Of a stretch of DNA of 64,000 nt, positions 43,986 through 55,635 are shown piece after piece. Origin of the DNA: Saussurea involucrata (Eukaryota > Streptophyta > Magnoliopsida > Asterales > Asteraceae); contig CM066326.1 of the NCBI GenBank assembly GCA_033807775.1, forward strand, positions 93,598,873 through 93,662,872, given 5' to 3'. Below the pieces are notes generated by a model, which saw only the letters and a list, made by a program, of their open reading frames with translations, was not told the DNA's origin and searched no databases. Position 1 is the first letter of the stretch. The number at the start of each line of letters is the position of its first letter. Both the position numbers and the translations under genes were made by a program.

Positions 43986-45839
43986 GTGGGCAGCCCCGAG
44001 CGAGAGAATTGTAGTATCGGGATCGGATTGGAGTGCGCATTCCTTACCAGTGGTTGTCCTGAGAATTTGAAGGTTCGCTTCACGGTGAATCTGTTACGAG
44101 ACGGAGCGAAAGACTGGTGTGCTACTGCTTGGACGCTTAGCGAGCGCACTACTTTGACCTGGGAGGAGTTCGTCGTACGTTTTCGGGCAGAGTATGTGCC
44201 TCTAGTGGAGATGGAGAGGATTGCTAAAGAGTTCTTGGAGCTCTCTCAGACTGCGGAGACTGTAAAGGAGATGAACCGAGAGTTCACGGAAATGGCATTT
44301 TTCTGTCCTTGGTATGCTGCTTCTGCGGACATGAAGAGGACGCGGTACAAGAATATGTTACGTACCGAGATCAGGGAGTTCGTAAGTACTGCGCAGTATG
44401 CTTCACTTGCTGCGGTGATGGAGGTGGCCCGAGGTAGAGTTCATCAACTGAGAGTGGAAGAGGCACAAGCTACGCATAGAGTGGTGACAGGTACGTTCTT
44501 AGTTAACTCGGTGCCTGCTGTGGTGATGTTTGATAGCGGGGCTACTCATCCTTTCGTGTCTCACACTGTTAGTGAGCGTTTTGGGCCGAGTTGTAGGACG
44601 GTAGGTTGTCCGCTTGTGGTTGAGGTTGCTGATGACAGGACCTTGATGGTTTCTGACGTATACCGGGGGTGCACTTTGGAAATCTCTGGTGTGAGATTCC
44701 CTATTGATTTGATTCCGGGTGCTGCTCCGGTGGCCAAGGCACCTTACCGCCTGGCTCCACCGAAAATGAAGGAGTTGTATACTCAGTTGCAGGAACTTCT
44801 CGAAAATGAGTTCATCAAGCCGAGTTGTCCATCGTGGGGAGCCCCGATTCTGTTTGTGAAAAGGAAGGACGGGTCCCAACGTATGTGTATAGACTACCGT
44901 GAGTTGAATAAGCTTACGGTGAAGAATCGTTATCCTCTGCCAAGGATCGATGACTTGTTCGACCAGCTTCAGGGAGCCTCGTGGTTCTCTAAGATTGATT
45001 TGAGATCGGGGTATCATCAGATGCGGGTGAGGAGTGAGGATACGGAGAAGACGGCCTTTCGTACACGCTATGGCCATTACGAGTTTGTGGTGATGCCTTT
45101 CGGGCTCACCAATGCACCAACAGCGTTCATGGACCTTATGAACAGGGTGTGTAGCCCGATGCTGGATCGGTCGGTGATTCTGTTCATCGACGATATTCTC
45201 GTATATTCGAAGTCGAAGGAAGAGCACGAGATGCATTTGCGAGAAGTTTTGGAAGTTTTTAGGCGGGAGAAGCTTTATGCTAAGTTCTCCAAGTGTGAGT
45301 TCTGGTTACGGGAGGTCCAATTCCTAGGACATGTCGTGAACCAGAGTGGTATTATGGTCGATCCGACCAAGATTACGGCAGTGATGCGGTGGGAAGTGCC
45401 GAAGACTTCCACTGAAGTACGGAGTTTCCTTAGGTTAGCAGGGTATTACCGGAGATTTATTCAGGATTTCTCCAAGATTGTTTTACCTATGACCCGATTG
45501 ACGAAGAAAATTGCGGCTTTTAGTTGGGGTGAGGAGCAGCAAAGGGCTTTTGAGGAGCTGCGCAGACGTTTATGCGAGGCTCCGGTGTCGACTTTGCCCG
45601 AGGGTATGGAGGATCTAGTAGTGTATTATGACGCTTCTCACCAGGGGTTGGGCGTCGTGCTAATGCAGCGCGGTAAGGTTATAGCTTACGCTTCGAGGCA
45701 GTTGAAGCCTCATGAGGCGAACTACCCGACACATGACCTAGAGTTGGGAGCAGTGGTGTTTGCCCTCAAAATTGGAGGCATTACTTGTATAGCGTCAAGT
45801 GTACGATATACACTGACCATAAAAGCCTCAAGTACTTGA
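43986..45839 (+). pseudogene. Gypsy element 2: gag-protease-RT-RNase H frame with internal deletions
   Basis: A 617-codon frame. Gag capsid sequence at 27-160 (NLLRDGAKDWC, TWEEFVVRFRAEYVP) runs straight into protease at 168-240 (MFDSGATHPFVSH), so the nucleocapsid zinc knuckle is missing. At 239-244 (PIDLIP) the protease jumps directly to the segment before RT (GAAPVAKAPYRL). About 90 residues present in element 1 are absent, apparently by recombination between two copies of IDLIP-coding sequence. RT is intact in motif (FIDDILVYS, 400-408). RNase H begins YYDAS near 540. A one-base loss near 45770 then shifts the frame, ending in unrelated residues. The first Met is not a natural start. Confidence 0.9.
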
Positions 45840-45934
45840 TGGACCAGCAAAACCTCAACATGCGTTAGAGGAGGTGGCTTGACGTAGTCAAGGATTATGA
45901 TTGTGACATACTTTACCACCCGGGTAAAGCGAAT
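45840..45934 (+). pseudogene. Gypsy element 2: RNase H end with nonsense codon
   Basis: The correct frame after the shift continues here through RNase H (YHPGKANMVADALSR spans 45917-45961) but is stopped by TAG at 45866-45868, a C-to-T type change in a Gln codon. Confidence 0.85.
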
Positions 45935-47467
45935 ATGGTTGCGGACGCACTTAGTCGACATCCGGTTGGTGAGCCACTTCGGGGTTTGTGTCAACGGTTA
46001 ACAGTGGTTGCACCTCTCCTTGAGTCGATAGGTAGTGCTCAGGAAGTGGCAGTTCTGGATGAGAATGCCAAACGCGAAAGAGTTTCGGGTGAAATTCCGA
46101 GTTTTGTCCGTGATAGTCGGGGTTTATTGACCCGGTATGGTCGAGTTTGGGTTCCTTTCACTGGTGGGAACAGGCAGATATTGTTGGACGAGGCGCATAA
46201 GTCTAAGTTTTCTATTCATCCCGGAGCTACGAAGATGTACCGCGACCTGCGGGAGAATTATTGGTGGCCCGGCATGAAGCGGGATGTCGCCAAGTGTGTA
46301 GAGGTGTGCTTGACTTGTCAGAAGGTCAAGGCTGAGCACCAGCGGCCGCATGGAAAGTTGCAGCCTTTAGAGATTCCGGTGTGGAAATGGGAACAAATCA
46401 CGATGGATCTCATTACGAAACTCCCAAGGACTCCACGTGGGAATGATGCTATTTGGGTGATTGTCGATCGTCTGACCAAGACTGCTCACTTTTTGGGCAT
46501 CAGAGAGAGCTCCTCGGCGGAGAAGCTCGCAGAGATTTTCGTGCGGGAGATTGTAGCCAGGCACGGGGTGCCAGTTTCGATTGTCTCTGACAGGGACACC
46601 CGTTTTACCTCCCGGTTTTGGGAGAAGTTTCAAGAGGAGATGGGTACGCGGTTACATTTTAGCACGGCTTTTCATCCGCAGACCGATGGGCAGAGTGAGC
46701 GTACTATTCAGACACTTGAGGATATGCTTCAGGCATGTGCCATTGATTTTGGAGTTAGTTGGGATCAGTACCTTACGTTGGCAGAGTTTTCCTACAACAA
46801 CAGCTTTCATTCTAGTATTGGCATGTCGCCGTATGAGATGTTGTATGGTAGGAAGTGCAGGACGCCCATTTGCTGGGGCGAGGTTGGTCAACGAGTATTG
46901 GGGAGCACCGATATTGTGCTGAAGACGACGGAGATGATACAAATGGTACGGGACCGTCTGGTTACTGCACAGAGTCGGCAGAAGAGTTACGCCGACAAAA
47001 GACGATCAGACTTGGAGTTTCAAGTGGGAGATTATGTTTTGTTGAAGGTTTCACCCTGGAAATGGGTGATTCGGTTTCGTAAACGGGGGAAGTTAGGACC
47101 CCGTTACATTGGACCTTACAAGATCATTGCTCGAGTGGGAAAGGTAGCTTATCGCTTAGAGTTACCAGACGAACTGAGTTTAATCCACAACACTTTCCAC
47201 GTGTCTCAGTTGCGAAAGTGTGTGGTGGATGAGTCTGCGGTGATTCCTCTCGAGGATATTCAGATCGACGAGCGGCTTAATTACATAGAGAAGCCGATTG
47301 CCATTGTTGACAGGAAGACGAGGACCTCGCGTAACAAGGTAATTGGCTTGGTGAAAGTCCAGTGGCAGCACCGAAAGGGTTCCGAGTGGACTTGGGAACC
47401 CGAGATTGAGATGCGGAAGAACTATCCAGAGCTGTTCGCGGATAAAGACTTCGAGGACGAAGTCTAA
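45935..47467 (+). pseudogene. Gypsy element 2: integrase and chromodomain-like tail
   Basis: A 510-codon open frame. The integrase zinc-binding site has His88, His95, Cys125 and Cys128 (CLTCQKVK). The catalytic core is D158 (TMDLITKLP), D219 (SDRDTRF) and E255 (GQSERTIQ), with all three acidic residues present. A GPRYIGPYKI-type region and a chromodomain-like C-terminus (VKVQWQHRKGSEWTWE) ending at YPELF follow. This part looks intact; the breaks upstream make it a fragment of one polyprotein. Confidence 0.9.
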
Positions 47468-47469
47468 TT

Positions 47470-47484
47470 CAAGCGGGGGAGAGT
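47470..47484 (+). other. Polypurine tract of gypsy element 2
   Basis: AAGCGGGGGAGAGT directly before the 3' LTR. Confidence 0.9.
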
Positions 47485-49471
47485 TGTAAAGCCCGTGTCC
47501 CGGTATGGATATTTTTATTTTTGTTTAATGTTTTCTCTTTATAAATGTTTATTAACGGGATTAGCGGGATTGACCTAAATGCTAAATATGGTAAAACTTA
47601 AATCAATTTGCATGTTGTCGGAAAGAGCAAGGACTAAAAGTGCTATTAATTGTATAAGTTGCATGGGATCGGCCTTAAGACCGACCCCCCCTCCCCTTCT
47701 TCTCGTTTTCTTTCGTTCCACGCAAGAGCAACCACACAAAACCCTAATCTCCTTCTCCTTCTTGCCTTCATCGCCGAACCCCTCCCCTTCCTCTTGCTGA
47801 CGCCGCTGATCCTCCCCAAGACCACCGGCGCCGCCGCCGCGATCTCCTGCCGGCGAGTGTGAGGTTTAGCGAGAGAGAGAGAGAGAAAGAGAAACCGGCG
47901 ATTGGGACGTTAAGGAGTCGGAACCTCGTGGTGGTTACTGCTGGGTTGACAACGAGAGGTAAGGTTTCCATCTCCTTTTCTTTTGCTTTCTTCATCGTCG
48001 TCGAGTCGCCGGGAAACCATCGCCGCCGCCGCAGCCATGGCTGCTGGCGGTGTTCGCCGCCGCCGTGCGCCACCAATTTGGTGGTTGCATCGTGGTGGTG
48101 GCTGCTGGGTCGAGCGTGGGCGTGTGTGCGGCCCGAGTCGTTTTGTTGGTGAGCCCGTTGCCTCGTCGGTTTTGTATACCGAACTACCAACACCGCCGCA
48201 GCCATGGCTGCCGGCGGTGTTCGCTGCCGCCGTACGCTACCGTCCGGTGGCTGGTCCGTACGTGAGTGGCTGTTAGGTCGGGGGCGTGTGGGTAGGACCG
48301 AGTGGTTAATCGAGTGTGTGGCCTCGCCGGAGTTCTCCTTTAAACCACCGCCACCGCTGGTGGCCGCCGCCGCCGCCAACCACCACTGTCGGAGATGGCA
48401 GTGGGTGGTGCAGGGTTTTTTCCAGACCTGAGATGCCTAAAACCCTGGTTGCAAACTCTAATTCGTAATCTTATCGCGTAAACCGTTTTTGTAAAGTTAT
48501 CATTTTATGTGGTGATATCGGTTATGCCCCTGTTTTGTTCCGTTCATAACGTTTCCATCGTAACTCGGTTTGAGGCGAAATCGGTGCCCACGGTTCACAT
48601 TCTGTGTCGGGAATACTTTCCGTGTTTTAGCGAAAACCTGGTTAAGCCTCTAGCTAGGTGCAAAATGGTCGTTTTTGCAGCAGGTCCGAAACTTTCAGCT
48701 TTGAGTTTCAGTTTTAGAAAATTCGTATAAAATCATAGGAACCTTGTTTGAACGTGTATAATATGTCCCTGGAAAGCTAAGACCCAGACTGGGCTGTGTA
48801 GTGTCTAGAATGGACCTTGGGTGTCGTATAAAACTCGGGGAGACCGAGAAATACGTACACGGGTGTCGTACAACTCGGGGAGACCGAGGAATACGTATAC
48901 GGGTGTCGTACAACTCGGGGAGACCGAGGAATACGTACACGGTATTTTATGAGATCGGGGAGACCGATGGTTATATATATAGTATTGTATGAGATCGGGG
49001 AGACCGATGGTTATATATATATAGTATTGTATGAGATCGGGGAGACCGATGGTTATATATATAGATACAGTTGTTGTTGCATGAGTTTGCCTGTTTAGGA
49101 TATGTTCTTAAGCTGGCATGTGTGGACTGGTGGTATTTATCTGTAGATAGGGGTAGTGCTCATATGATTGCTACCCTATGTTAGTGTTTGAATTCACTAA
49201 GCTTCGTGCTTACTCTTTCCCTATAAATTACTGTTTCAGGTTCGAGTGGCAGTAAGGCGTGACGGTACACACTGGCGCGTTGAGACTTTCGGCAATTTCA
49301 TTATGATACATTATGTTTTATGATTTACATTTTCCGCTGTGTTAATTGGTTGGTTATTTAACTTAACGAGCTTTGGGAAAACGTTTGATTGGATTTAAAT
49401 ACTTATTGTTTGTTTAAAATAAAATAGTATTTTTAAAAGTTCAAATTTATTGTAATTTTTGGGACGTTACA
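47485..49471 (+). repeat. 3' LTR of gypsy element 2 (1,987 bp, internally deleted)
   Basis: It is highly similar to the 5' LTR but lacks about 320 bp: GACCCAGAC near 48786 joins directly to TGGGCTGTGTAG, whereas the 5' LTR has extra sequence between 42014 and 42335. Scattered substitutions are also present. Confidence 0.94.
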
Positions 49472-50136
49472 AAATCACAATTACACATGTCAATTTCTTG
49501 GAAAGGAAGTAGAGATTACAATTAAGCCATGCCTATCTCTTTCCTTCCTTAGAAATCGGGAATTACGATTAGTCCACACCTATTCCACGATTTCTCATCA
49601 ATGTGAAATAAGAATTACGATTAGTCCACGCCTATTCCTCATTTCACCTAAACGGGAATTACGATTAGTCCACGCCTATTCCACGTTTATCATACACACT
49701 GGAATTACGATTAGTCAACGCCTATTCCATGTGTTCATAAAATCTAGTGCCTATGGATCTATTACACTTATTTGTACTCGTGCAGGTTATTGCTTAATAT
49801 AAATCATTTTCAAATAACGTTAATGAAGTTAAGCAAAACCATTAATTTCAAAAAAAAACCAATTTTGCTTTGTATCAAAACTCATTCAGGAAACATTCAT
49901 TGTAAAATATACCTTACCATAAATTGAAATACGTTTATAAAAAAAGGTAAGGTAAGAATGAACTCACCTGATAGTAGAGGTGTCCAAATGGGCGGGGCGG
50001 GCTAGCCCAGACCGGGCTTTGGGCGGGCCCGGGTCGGGCTTTGGGGTTGAGGAATGGGCCCGATAAGGCTTTTCAAAGACCGGGCCTAAGGGACCGGGCC
50101 TAAATCGGGCTTTGTAAAAAAATTATATATTCCATT

Positions 50137-51229
50137 TGTTGGTGCAAGTGTGCCACATCTCTATACATTTATTTTGATGATTCCAAACACACCGTATTTT
50201 TGTTTATCTAACAATTTAATCCAAGTGTACAGTTGCTGAAGAACACGAGAAGATTTTATCTGAAGGGTTCAAGACGGAAGTTTTACGTCGTCATTATTTA
50301 TATATATCTCATAATGATAAACACCCTAAAATAAAATACCACTTGGATATTTTCTAAACCCAACACTGTTTTTGAATGAATTAAATCCTTGATTTTAAAT
50401 CAATTATAAAATCAGAAAAGCTTTTAATTAATTAATTAATTAAAAAGAAAAACATATGAATTTTGGTGAAAGTGTTGTCATACGCATGGTTCCTAAAATC
50501 AGAAAAGTTCTTTTAAAATTTAAAGAAGTATGTTTGACTTCTTTGGAGAATGGGAAACAATATTTTGCAGGATCCCATTTTGAGCTCTTATCAGGTTGAC
50601 CAACAGGCTGCCAGCGCACAGCCTGCTCAAACTTTGTCTTATTGAACCTGATTCCATTTTTGCTTTTGAAATCTGATGGCCCCCATGTGCTGACCGTTTG
50701 AGAGCTGATATTTAAGGGCTCGTGGAGAAGCAAATCAACAACTAGCTTTTGATACAAGTCAATACACAAGAAATAATCAGCTCTCTCCCATTCAAGTCTT
50801 CACTCACCACTTAATATTCTTTGATCATCCAAGTGTCATACTCATACAAGAGTGATTACCATTGTGAGATATATTCTCTTGTAAGTATTTGAATAGAGTG
50901 AGTGATTCACGGTCTCGAGCAAAAGCAAGAGATTTTATTATCATTGTATCAAGGTTTGTGTTCTACCATAAAGAACACTTATAGTGAATCAGTGTGTCGA
51001 GAAGTGTCTCGGCAAGTGGACTAGCCAGCCAGTTGGTGGTGAACCACTTTAAATCTCGGTGTCGGTATCAATATTCTCTACCCTTATCTCTTTATATTTC
51101 CGCTGTGCACTTAATTTTATTTATATCTTTGTTGTGCATGCAATATTTATTGTTGAACTTGATAAGAGAATTTTTATTTGAGAAGTATTTTTAAATACAA
51201 CCTTTCCCCCCCCTAAGGTTGTCCTAACA
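50137..51229 (+). repeat. 5' LTR of the copia element
   Basis: 1,093 bp from TGTTGGTGCAAGTG to GGTTGTCCTAACA. It is the same length as the 3' LTR, with no difference noticed, including the C8 run near its end. Confidence 0.95.
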
Positions 51230-51231
51230 AT

Positions 51232-51243
51232 TGGTATCAGAGC
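51232..51243 (+). other. Primer binding site (tRNA-iMet) of the copia element
   Basis: TGGTATCAGAGC, two bases after the 5' LTR. Confidence 0.94.
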
Positions 51244-51302
51244 AGGTTGCAAGTTTCTTTAAAAATATTTGTGTTTTTTAAAAACTTGTTCTTATATTTA
51301 AA

Positions 51303-53213
51303 ATGGCAACCTCTGAGGGAATTATTTCTACAAAGATTCCGCAAATTGACACCGAAAATTTTGGTCTTTGGGCAAATCTTTTTGAATGCTACGTTCGTGG
51401 CAAAAGTCGAAAAATTTGGGACATTATTAAAAATGGAGATTATAAACCCACCAAAACCAAAGATGGAGTAATTAGTGAAAAACCAGTAGCGGAATGGTCC
51501 GCCGCTGAGGATGCTTGGGTGTGCTTAAATTTTGAAGCTAAAAATATTCTTTTTTCGGCACTTACTAAAGATGAGATTGAACGTGTTTATTCTTGTGAAA
51601 CTGCTCACGATATTTGGGAAAATCTAAATAACACTCATAGAGGAAATTCTCAAGTCAAAAGCTCAAAAATAAATATTCTTGTACATGACTATGAAATGTT
51701 TGAGATGTTAAAAGATGAGTCAATCGACTCAATGTTTAAACGTTTTAACCTTATCATGGTGAGCTTGAAAGGTCTTGGTAGAACTTATCCAAACGAAGAT
51801 TACGTGCGAAAAATTCTTCGAGCGCTTCCTCCGGAGTGGATGCCGAAAATCACATCGTTGGAAGACTCCCGTGACCTCTCAATGATGAAATTAGATGATC
51901 TCATTGGAAATCTCAAAGTGCATGAAATTGCACTAAAAAGGAACAAAGATCGGGAGCATGATAAAAAGAAATCTTTGGCGCTTAAAGCTTCAACTTCAAG
52001 TGACGAGAAGGAGAAGAAGAAAAAGAAGGAGAAAGCTAGCTCCTCAAAGGATCAACCCGAACATCTTGACGATGTAGCCATGTTGGTAAGAAATTTTTCT
52101 AAATTTTTAGCTAACAAAAAGTTTTCAAGAAATGATAGGTTTCAAAGAAAAGGAGATTATCGCCGTGGTGGAGAAAACCGAAGCCGAAAGTTCCATAAAC
52201 GGAACGACAAAATAAATAAAAATGGCGAATCAAGTGATGATGAAGAAGCCAAGAAAAAGAAGGGCTTTTGCTACTCATGTGGAGACAAGGATCACTATGC
52301 CAACGAGTGTCCAAAAAGAAATAAACCTAAAATCAAGAAGGAGAAAGCCTTCGTTGGAGGCGCGTGGAGCGCAAGTGAAGATGAAAATGAGTATGAAGCC
52401 ATTTGTCTCATGGCGGAAAGCGACGATGAGGTAAACTCGTGTTACTCAAATTACTCTAGCGATGATGATGATGATCTTGATATGTTAAATGATGCTTTTC
52501 AAAAAATGGTTATGCTTACAAATAATTATAAAGATGAGAACGCAAAATTAAAGGAAGAATTATTATTAAGTAAAAAGGAAATTCATGATAGCAAACAAAA
52601 AATTGCATGCGATAATGAAAAAATCGTAAATTTAGAAAATGAATTAAGTGAAAAATACGTTTGCAATTCTTGTGACATTTTAAATAAAAAAATTGCATGC
52701 CTTGAGAAAAGAATAGTTGAAAATGATTTATGTGCTAATTGTGATGTGCTTAAAAAGGAAAATGCATGTTTAAAAGAAAAATGTGATAAACATGAAAAAG
52801 ATAATTTGTTAGCACATGCCTTTCAAAGTAGCAATGAGAAAGTGCTTAAAATGTTAAATTTGTCAAATAGCACTAATTGTAGAAAAGGCGTTGGTTCCGA
52901 TACGTGTAAAGATAAGTGCTTATGTATGCCTATCAAAAGATATTTTGAACCACCTAAAAATGTTGAAATGAGAAAACCGTATGTGCAAAAATCCTCATAT
53001 ATGTCCAACATAAATAATGTAAATTATAAGTCTAGGAAATCTTATGCATGCATGTATAATAGTAAATTTTCTAGACCAAAAAATAGTGTAAATATGCATA
53101 CTCCGTTTTACGTCTTTGATAAATATGATCGTAAAATTAAAATGGTACCAAAGTGGATTCCTAAAGGCTCCTTTAGTGTTGATAATCCCGGTGGCATGCG
53201 TTTATGGTTTTAA
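51303..53213 (+). CDS. Copia (Sirevirus-type) gag protein
   Basis: A complete 636-codon frame starting MATSEGIIST 60 bp after the primer site. Residues 1-230 are the copia gag domain (FGLWANLFECYVRGKSRKIW, LNNTHRGNSQVKSSK, RKILRALPPEWMPKI). A Lys/Glu/Ser-rich linker follows. One CCHC knuckle, CYSCGDKDHYANEC, lies at about 323-336. The C-terminal 250 residues are acidic and predicted coiled coil, with Cys pairs (CNSCDIL, CANCDVL) and several Lys-rich stretches. Gag forms the particle that packages the RNA. The long C-terminal part is typical of Sireviruses. The frame is undamaged. Confidence 0.92.
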   Translation: MATSEGIISTKIPQIDTENFGLWANLFECYVRGKSRKIWDIIKNGDYKPTKTKDGVISEKPVAEWSAAEDAWVCLNFEAKNILFSALTKDEIERVYSCETAHDIWENLNNTHRGNSQVKSSKINILVHDYEMFEMLKDESIDSMFKRFNLIMVSLKGLGRTYPNEDYVRKILRALPPEWMPKITSLEDSRDLSMMKLDDLIGNLKVHEIALKRNKDREHDKKKSLALKASTSSDEKEKKKKKEKASSSKDQPEHLDDVAMLVRNFSKFLANKKFSRNDRFQRKGDYRRGGENRSRKFHKRNDKINKNGESSDDEEAKKKKGFCYSCGDKDHYANECPKRNKPKIKKEKAFVGGAWSASEDENEYEAICLMAESDDEVNSCYSNYSSDDDDDLDMLNDAFQKMVMLTNNYKDENAKLKEELLLSKKEIHDSKQKIACDNEKIVNLENELSEKYVCNSCDILNKKIACLEKRIVENDLCANCDVLKKENACLKEKCDKHEKDNLLAHAFQSSNEKVLKMLNLSNSTNCRKGVGSDTCKDKCLCMPIKRYFEPPKNVEMRKPYVQKSSYMSNINNVNYKSRKSYACMYNSKFSRPKNSVNMHTPFYVFDKYDRKIKMVPKWIPKGSFSVDNPGGMRLWF

Positions 53214-53221
53214 TTTTTTTT

Positions 53222-53235
53222 GTATATATATATAT

Positions 53236-53267
<32 letters not shown>

Positions 53268-53272
53268 TTCTG
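53222..53272. repeat. (TA)n low-complexity stretch between gag and pol
   Basis: Imperfect TA repeats sit 8 bp after the gag stop. Together with 53273-53597 they form a 384-bp gap with stops between gag and the in-frame pol start. Confidence 0.85.
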
Positions 53273-53597
53273 TGTTTGAAAATTATGAATCAACTCCGAA
53301 TAGGCTCACCTATTTGGATACGATGTCTAGGAAAGATAAAGGCGAATTCTTCGAATTCTAATGAGGTCGGTTTTTAAAGTGCCTTCGCGCTTACCACCCT
53401 CACCGTCTTTCCTGGTCGCTTCCAAGTAGAGCTACCGAAAAGGGTTGAGTAAATAATTTTCTTGTCTGTATATTTTTTGTGAAAATATATTTATTATTAT
53501 ATGTGTTTTTCTATGCTTTCTAGACTAACATTCAAAGGACCCATAAGATGTGGGGACCATAAAAAATGTACTTTAAATGTTGTAGATAAATCTTGAT

Positions 53598-55598
53598 ATG
53601 GATTGGATTCTTGATAGTGGATGCACACGTCACATGACCGGAAACCGTAATCTTTTTTCATCATATGAGTCATGTGATGGTGGACAAGTAATTTTTGGAG
53701 GAAACTCCAAAGGAAAGGTAATTGGGAAAGGTACAATTTCTTGCAACGATGTTAAATTTCTAAGTGTTACGCATGTTGATAATTTGAAATTTAACTTGCT
53801 TAGTGTTCGTCAACTGTGCAAAAATGGTATAACTGTTGTTTTTGAAGAAGATTCTTGCAAAATTCTGAAAAATGGTAAAGTTCTTTTGAATGGGGTTATA
53901 AAAGGAAATCTTTATGTTTGTAAAACTGATGTAAATGAAAATGTTTGTTTATCTTCCATATATGATAATTCGACTTTGTGGCATAGACGTTTAGGTCACG
54001 CTAACCTTAGATTAATTCAAAATTTGAAAAATAAGGAGCTTGTGAGTGACCTTCCAAAATTAAAATTTGATAATCATTTTTGTGATGCATGTCATGTCGG
54101 CAAACAAACTCATGTTTCTCATAAATCAAAAAATGTGATTTCAACTAAAAGAGTTTTAGAACTTTTACACATGGATCTTTTTGGCCCTATGGCCATTCAA
54201 AGTTTTGGAGGAAATTTTTACACTCTAGTAATTGTAGATGATTTTTCGCGATATACGTGGACTTTATGTTTAAAACATAAAAATGAAGCTTTTGAAAAAT
54301 TTAAGATTTTGGGAAAACGAATTCAAAACCAACAAGGTTGCACGATTGTTTCGATTCGTACGGACCATGGACGCGAATTCGATAATGAAACTCAATTTGG
54401 TGCGTTTTGCGACAAATATGGTATAACGCACAATTTTTCTGCTCCTCGCACTCCTCAATCTAATGGGGTTGTGGAGAGGAAAAATAGAACCCTACAAGAA
54501 ATGAGTAGGACTATGCTCAATGAACATCAAGTTCCCCAAAAGTTTTGGTGTGATGCCGTAGCTACCGCGACCTATGTCCTCAATCGTGTGCTAATTAGGA
54601 GTATCCTAAATAAGACCCCTTATGAGATCCTACGTGGTAGAAAGCCTTCCTTAGCCCATCTTAAGGTATTTGGTTGTAAGTGCTTTATTTTAGATACCAA
54701 ATCTTATTTGACCAAATTTGACCCAAAAGCCTATGAGGGAGTATTTTTAGGTTATTCTTGGAATAGCAAAGCCTATAGAGTTCTTAATAAAGAGACCATG
54801 GTTGTAGAAGAATCCCTAAATGTAAGCTTTGATGAAAGTCCTCCTAAACCTAGTGTACCCTTAGTAAACGATATTGTTTGTGAAGGAGATGCCTTAGCCC
54901 ATCATCTTAGAACCTTGGACTTAGGTACCCAATCTCTTACAAACAATGTAGAATCTAGTGATGCCCCTCCATGTTATGTTCCACAAGGAGTAGATGATCC
55001 TAACCTTAGAACATCTAGAGGTCATCCCGTAGATCAAATCATAGGTGACTTAAACCAAAGAACGACTAGATCACAAATCCATACCCTTTGTGCCTTTCAC
55101 GCCTTTATCTCAACCTTAGAACCTAAAAATATAGAAGAAGCTTTAGGTGATGAGGACTGGATAATGGCCATGCAAGAAGAATTAAACCAATTTACTAGGA
55201 ATGATGTGTGGGACTTAGTTCCTTGCCCTAGCGGTCAAACCATTATTGGCACACGATGGGTCTTTCGTAACAAGGTAGATGAAAACGGTGAAGTCACACG
55301 AAACAAGGCACGTTTAGTTGCCAAGGGGTACAATCAACAAGAAGGTATCGATTATGATGAAACCTTTGCACCCGTTGCAAGGTTAGAATCTATTCGAATG
55401 CTTCTCGCTTTTGCTAATGCTAAAAATTTTAAATTATATCAAATGGATGTCAAAAGTGCTTTTCTAAATGGTTTTATAAATGAGGAGGTATATGTTTCCC
55501 AACCTCCCGGTTTTGAAAATTTTGAAAATCCGACGCATGTTTATAAATTAAAAAAAGGCGCTTTATGGTTTAAAGCAAGCTCCGCGTGCGTGGTATGA
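53598..55598 (+). pseudogene. Copia pol part 1: protease, integrase, first half of RT
   Basis: A 666-codon frame in the same phase as gag. Protease is WILDSGCTRHMTG at residues 3-15. The GAG-pre-integrase segment (LWHRRLGHANLRLIQ) and CDACHVGKQ are next. The integrase core Asp, Asp and Glu lie in VDDFSRYTW, RTDHGREF and GVVERKNRT. RT begins at about 530 (GTRWVFRNKVDENGEVTRNK, FKLYQMDVKSAFLNG, VSQPPGFE). At about 55555 the conserved segment before the catalytic box is damaged by small insertion/deletion changes in an A-rich run, which shift the frame and end translation at 55598. Confidence 0.9.
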
Positions 55599-55635
55599 TA
55601 GATTAAAATCCTTTTTAATTACAAGTGGTTATATT

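Larger units (their letters stand above)
40709..49471 (+). mobile_element. Ty3/gypsy retrotransposon 2 (chromovirus-like), plus strand
   Basis: TGTAAAGCCC...GACGTTACA LTRs are flanked by a perfect 5-bp duplication, aaatc (40704-40708 and 49472-49476). It contains a primer site, a gag-protease-RT-RNase H frame, an integrase/chromodomain frame and a purine tract, all on the plus strand. It lies inside the outer LTR of element 1. Confidence 0.95.

Noticed and set aside
44499..45236. 245-codon minus-strand frame opposite the gypsy 2 pol
   Set aside because: It is antisense to protease and RT coding sequence with no domain of its own.
50440..50769. 109-codon minus-strand frame in the copia LTR (identical at 57116-57445)
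   Set aside because: It lies wholly within the LTR, is duplicated only because the LTRs match, and no family is recognised.
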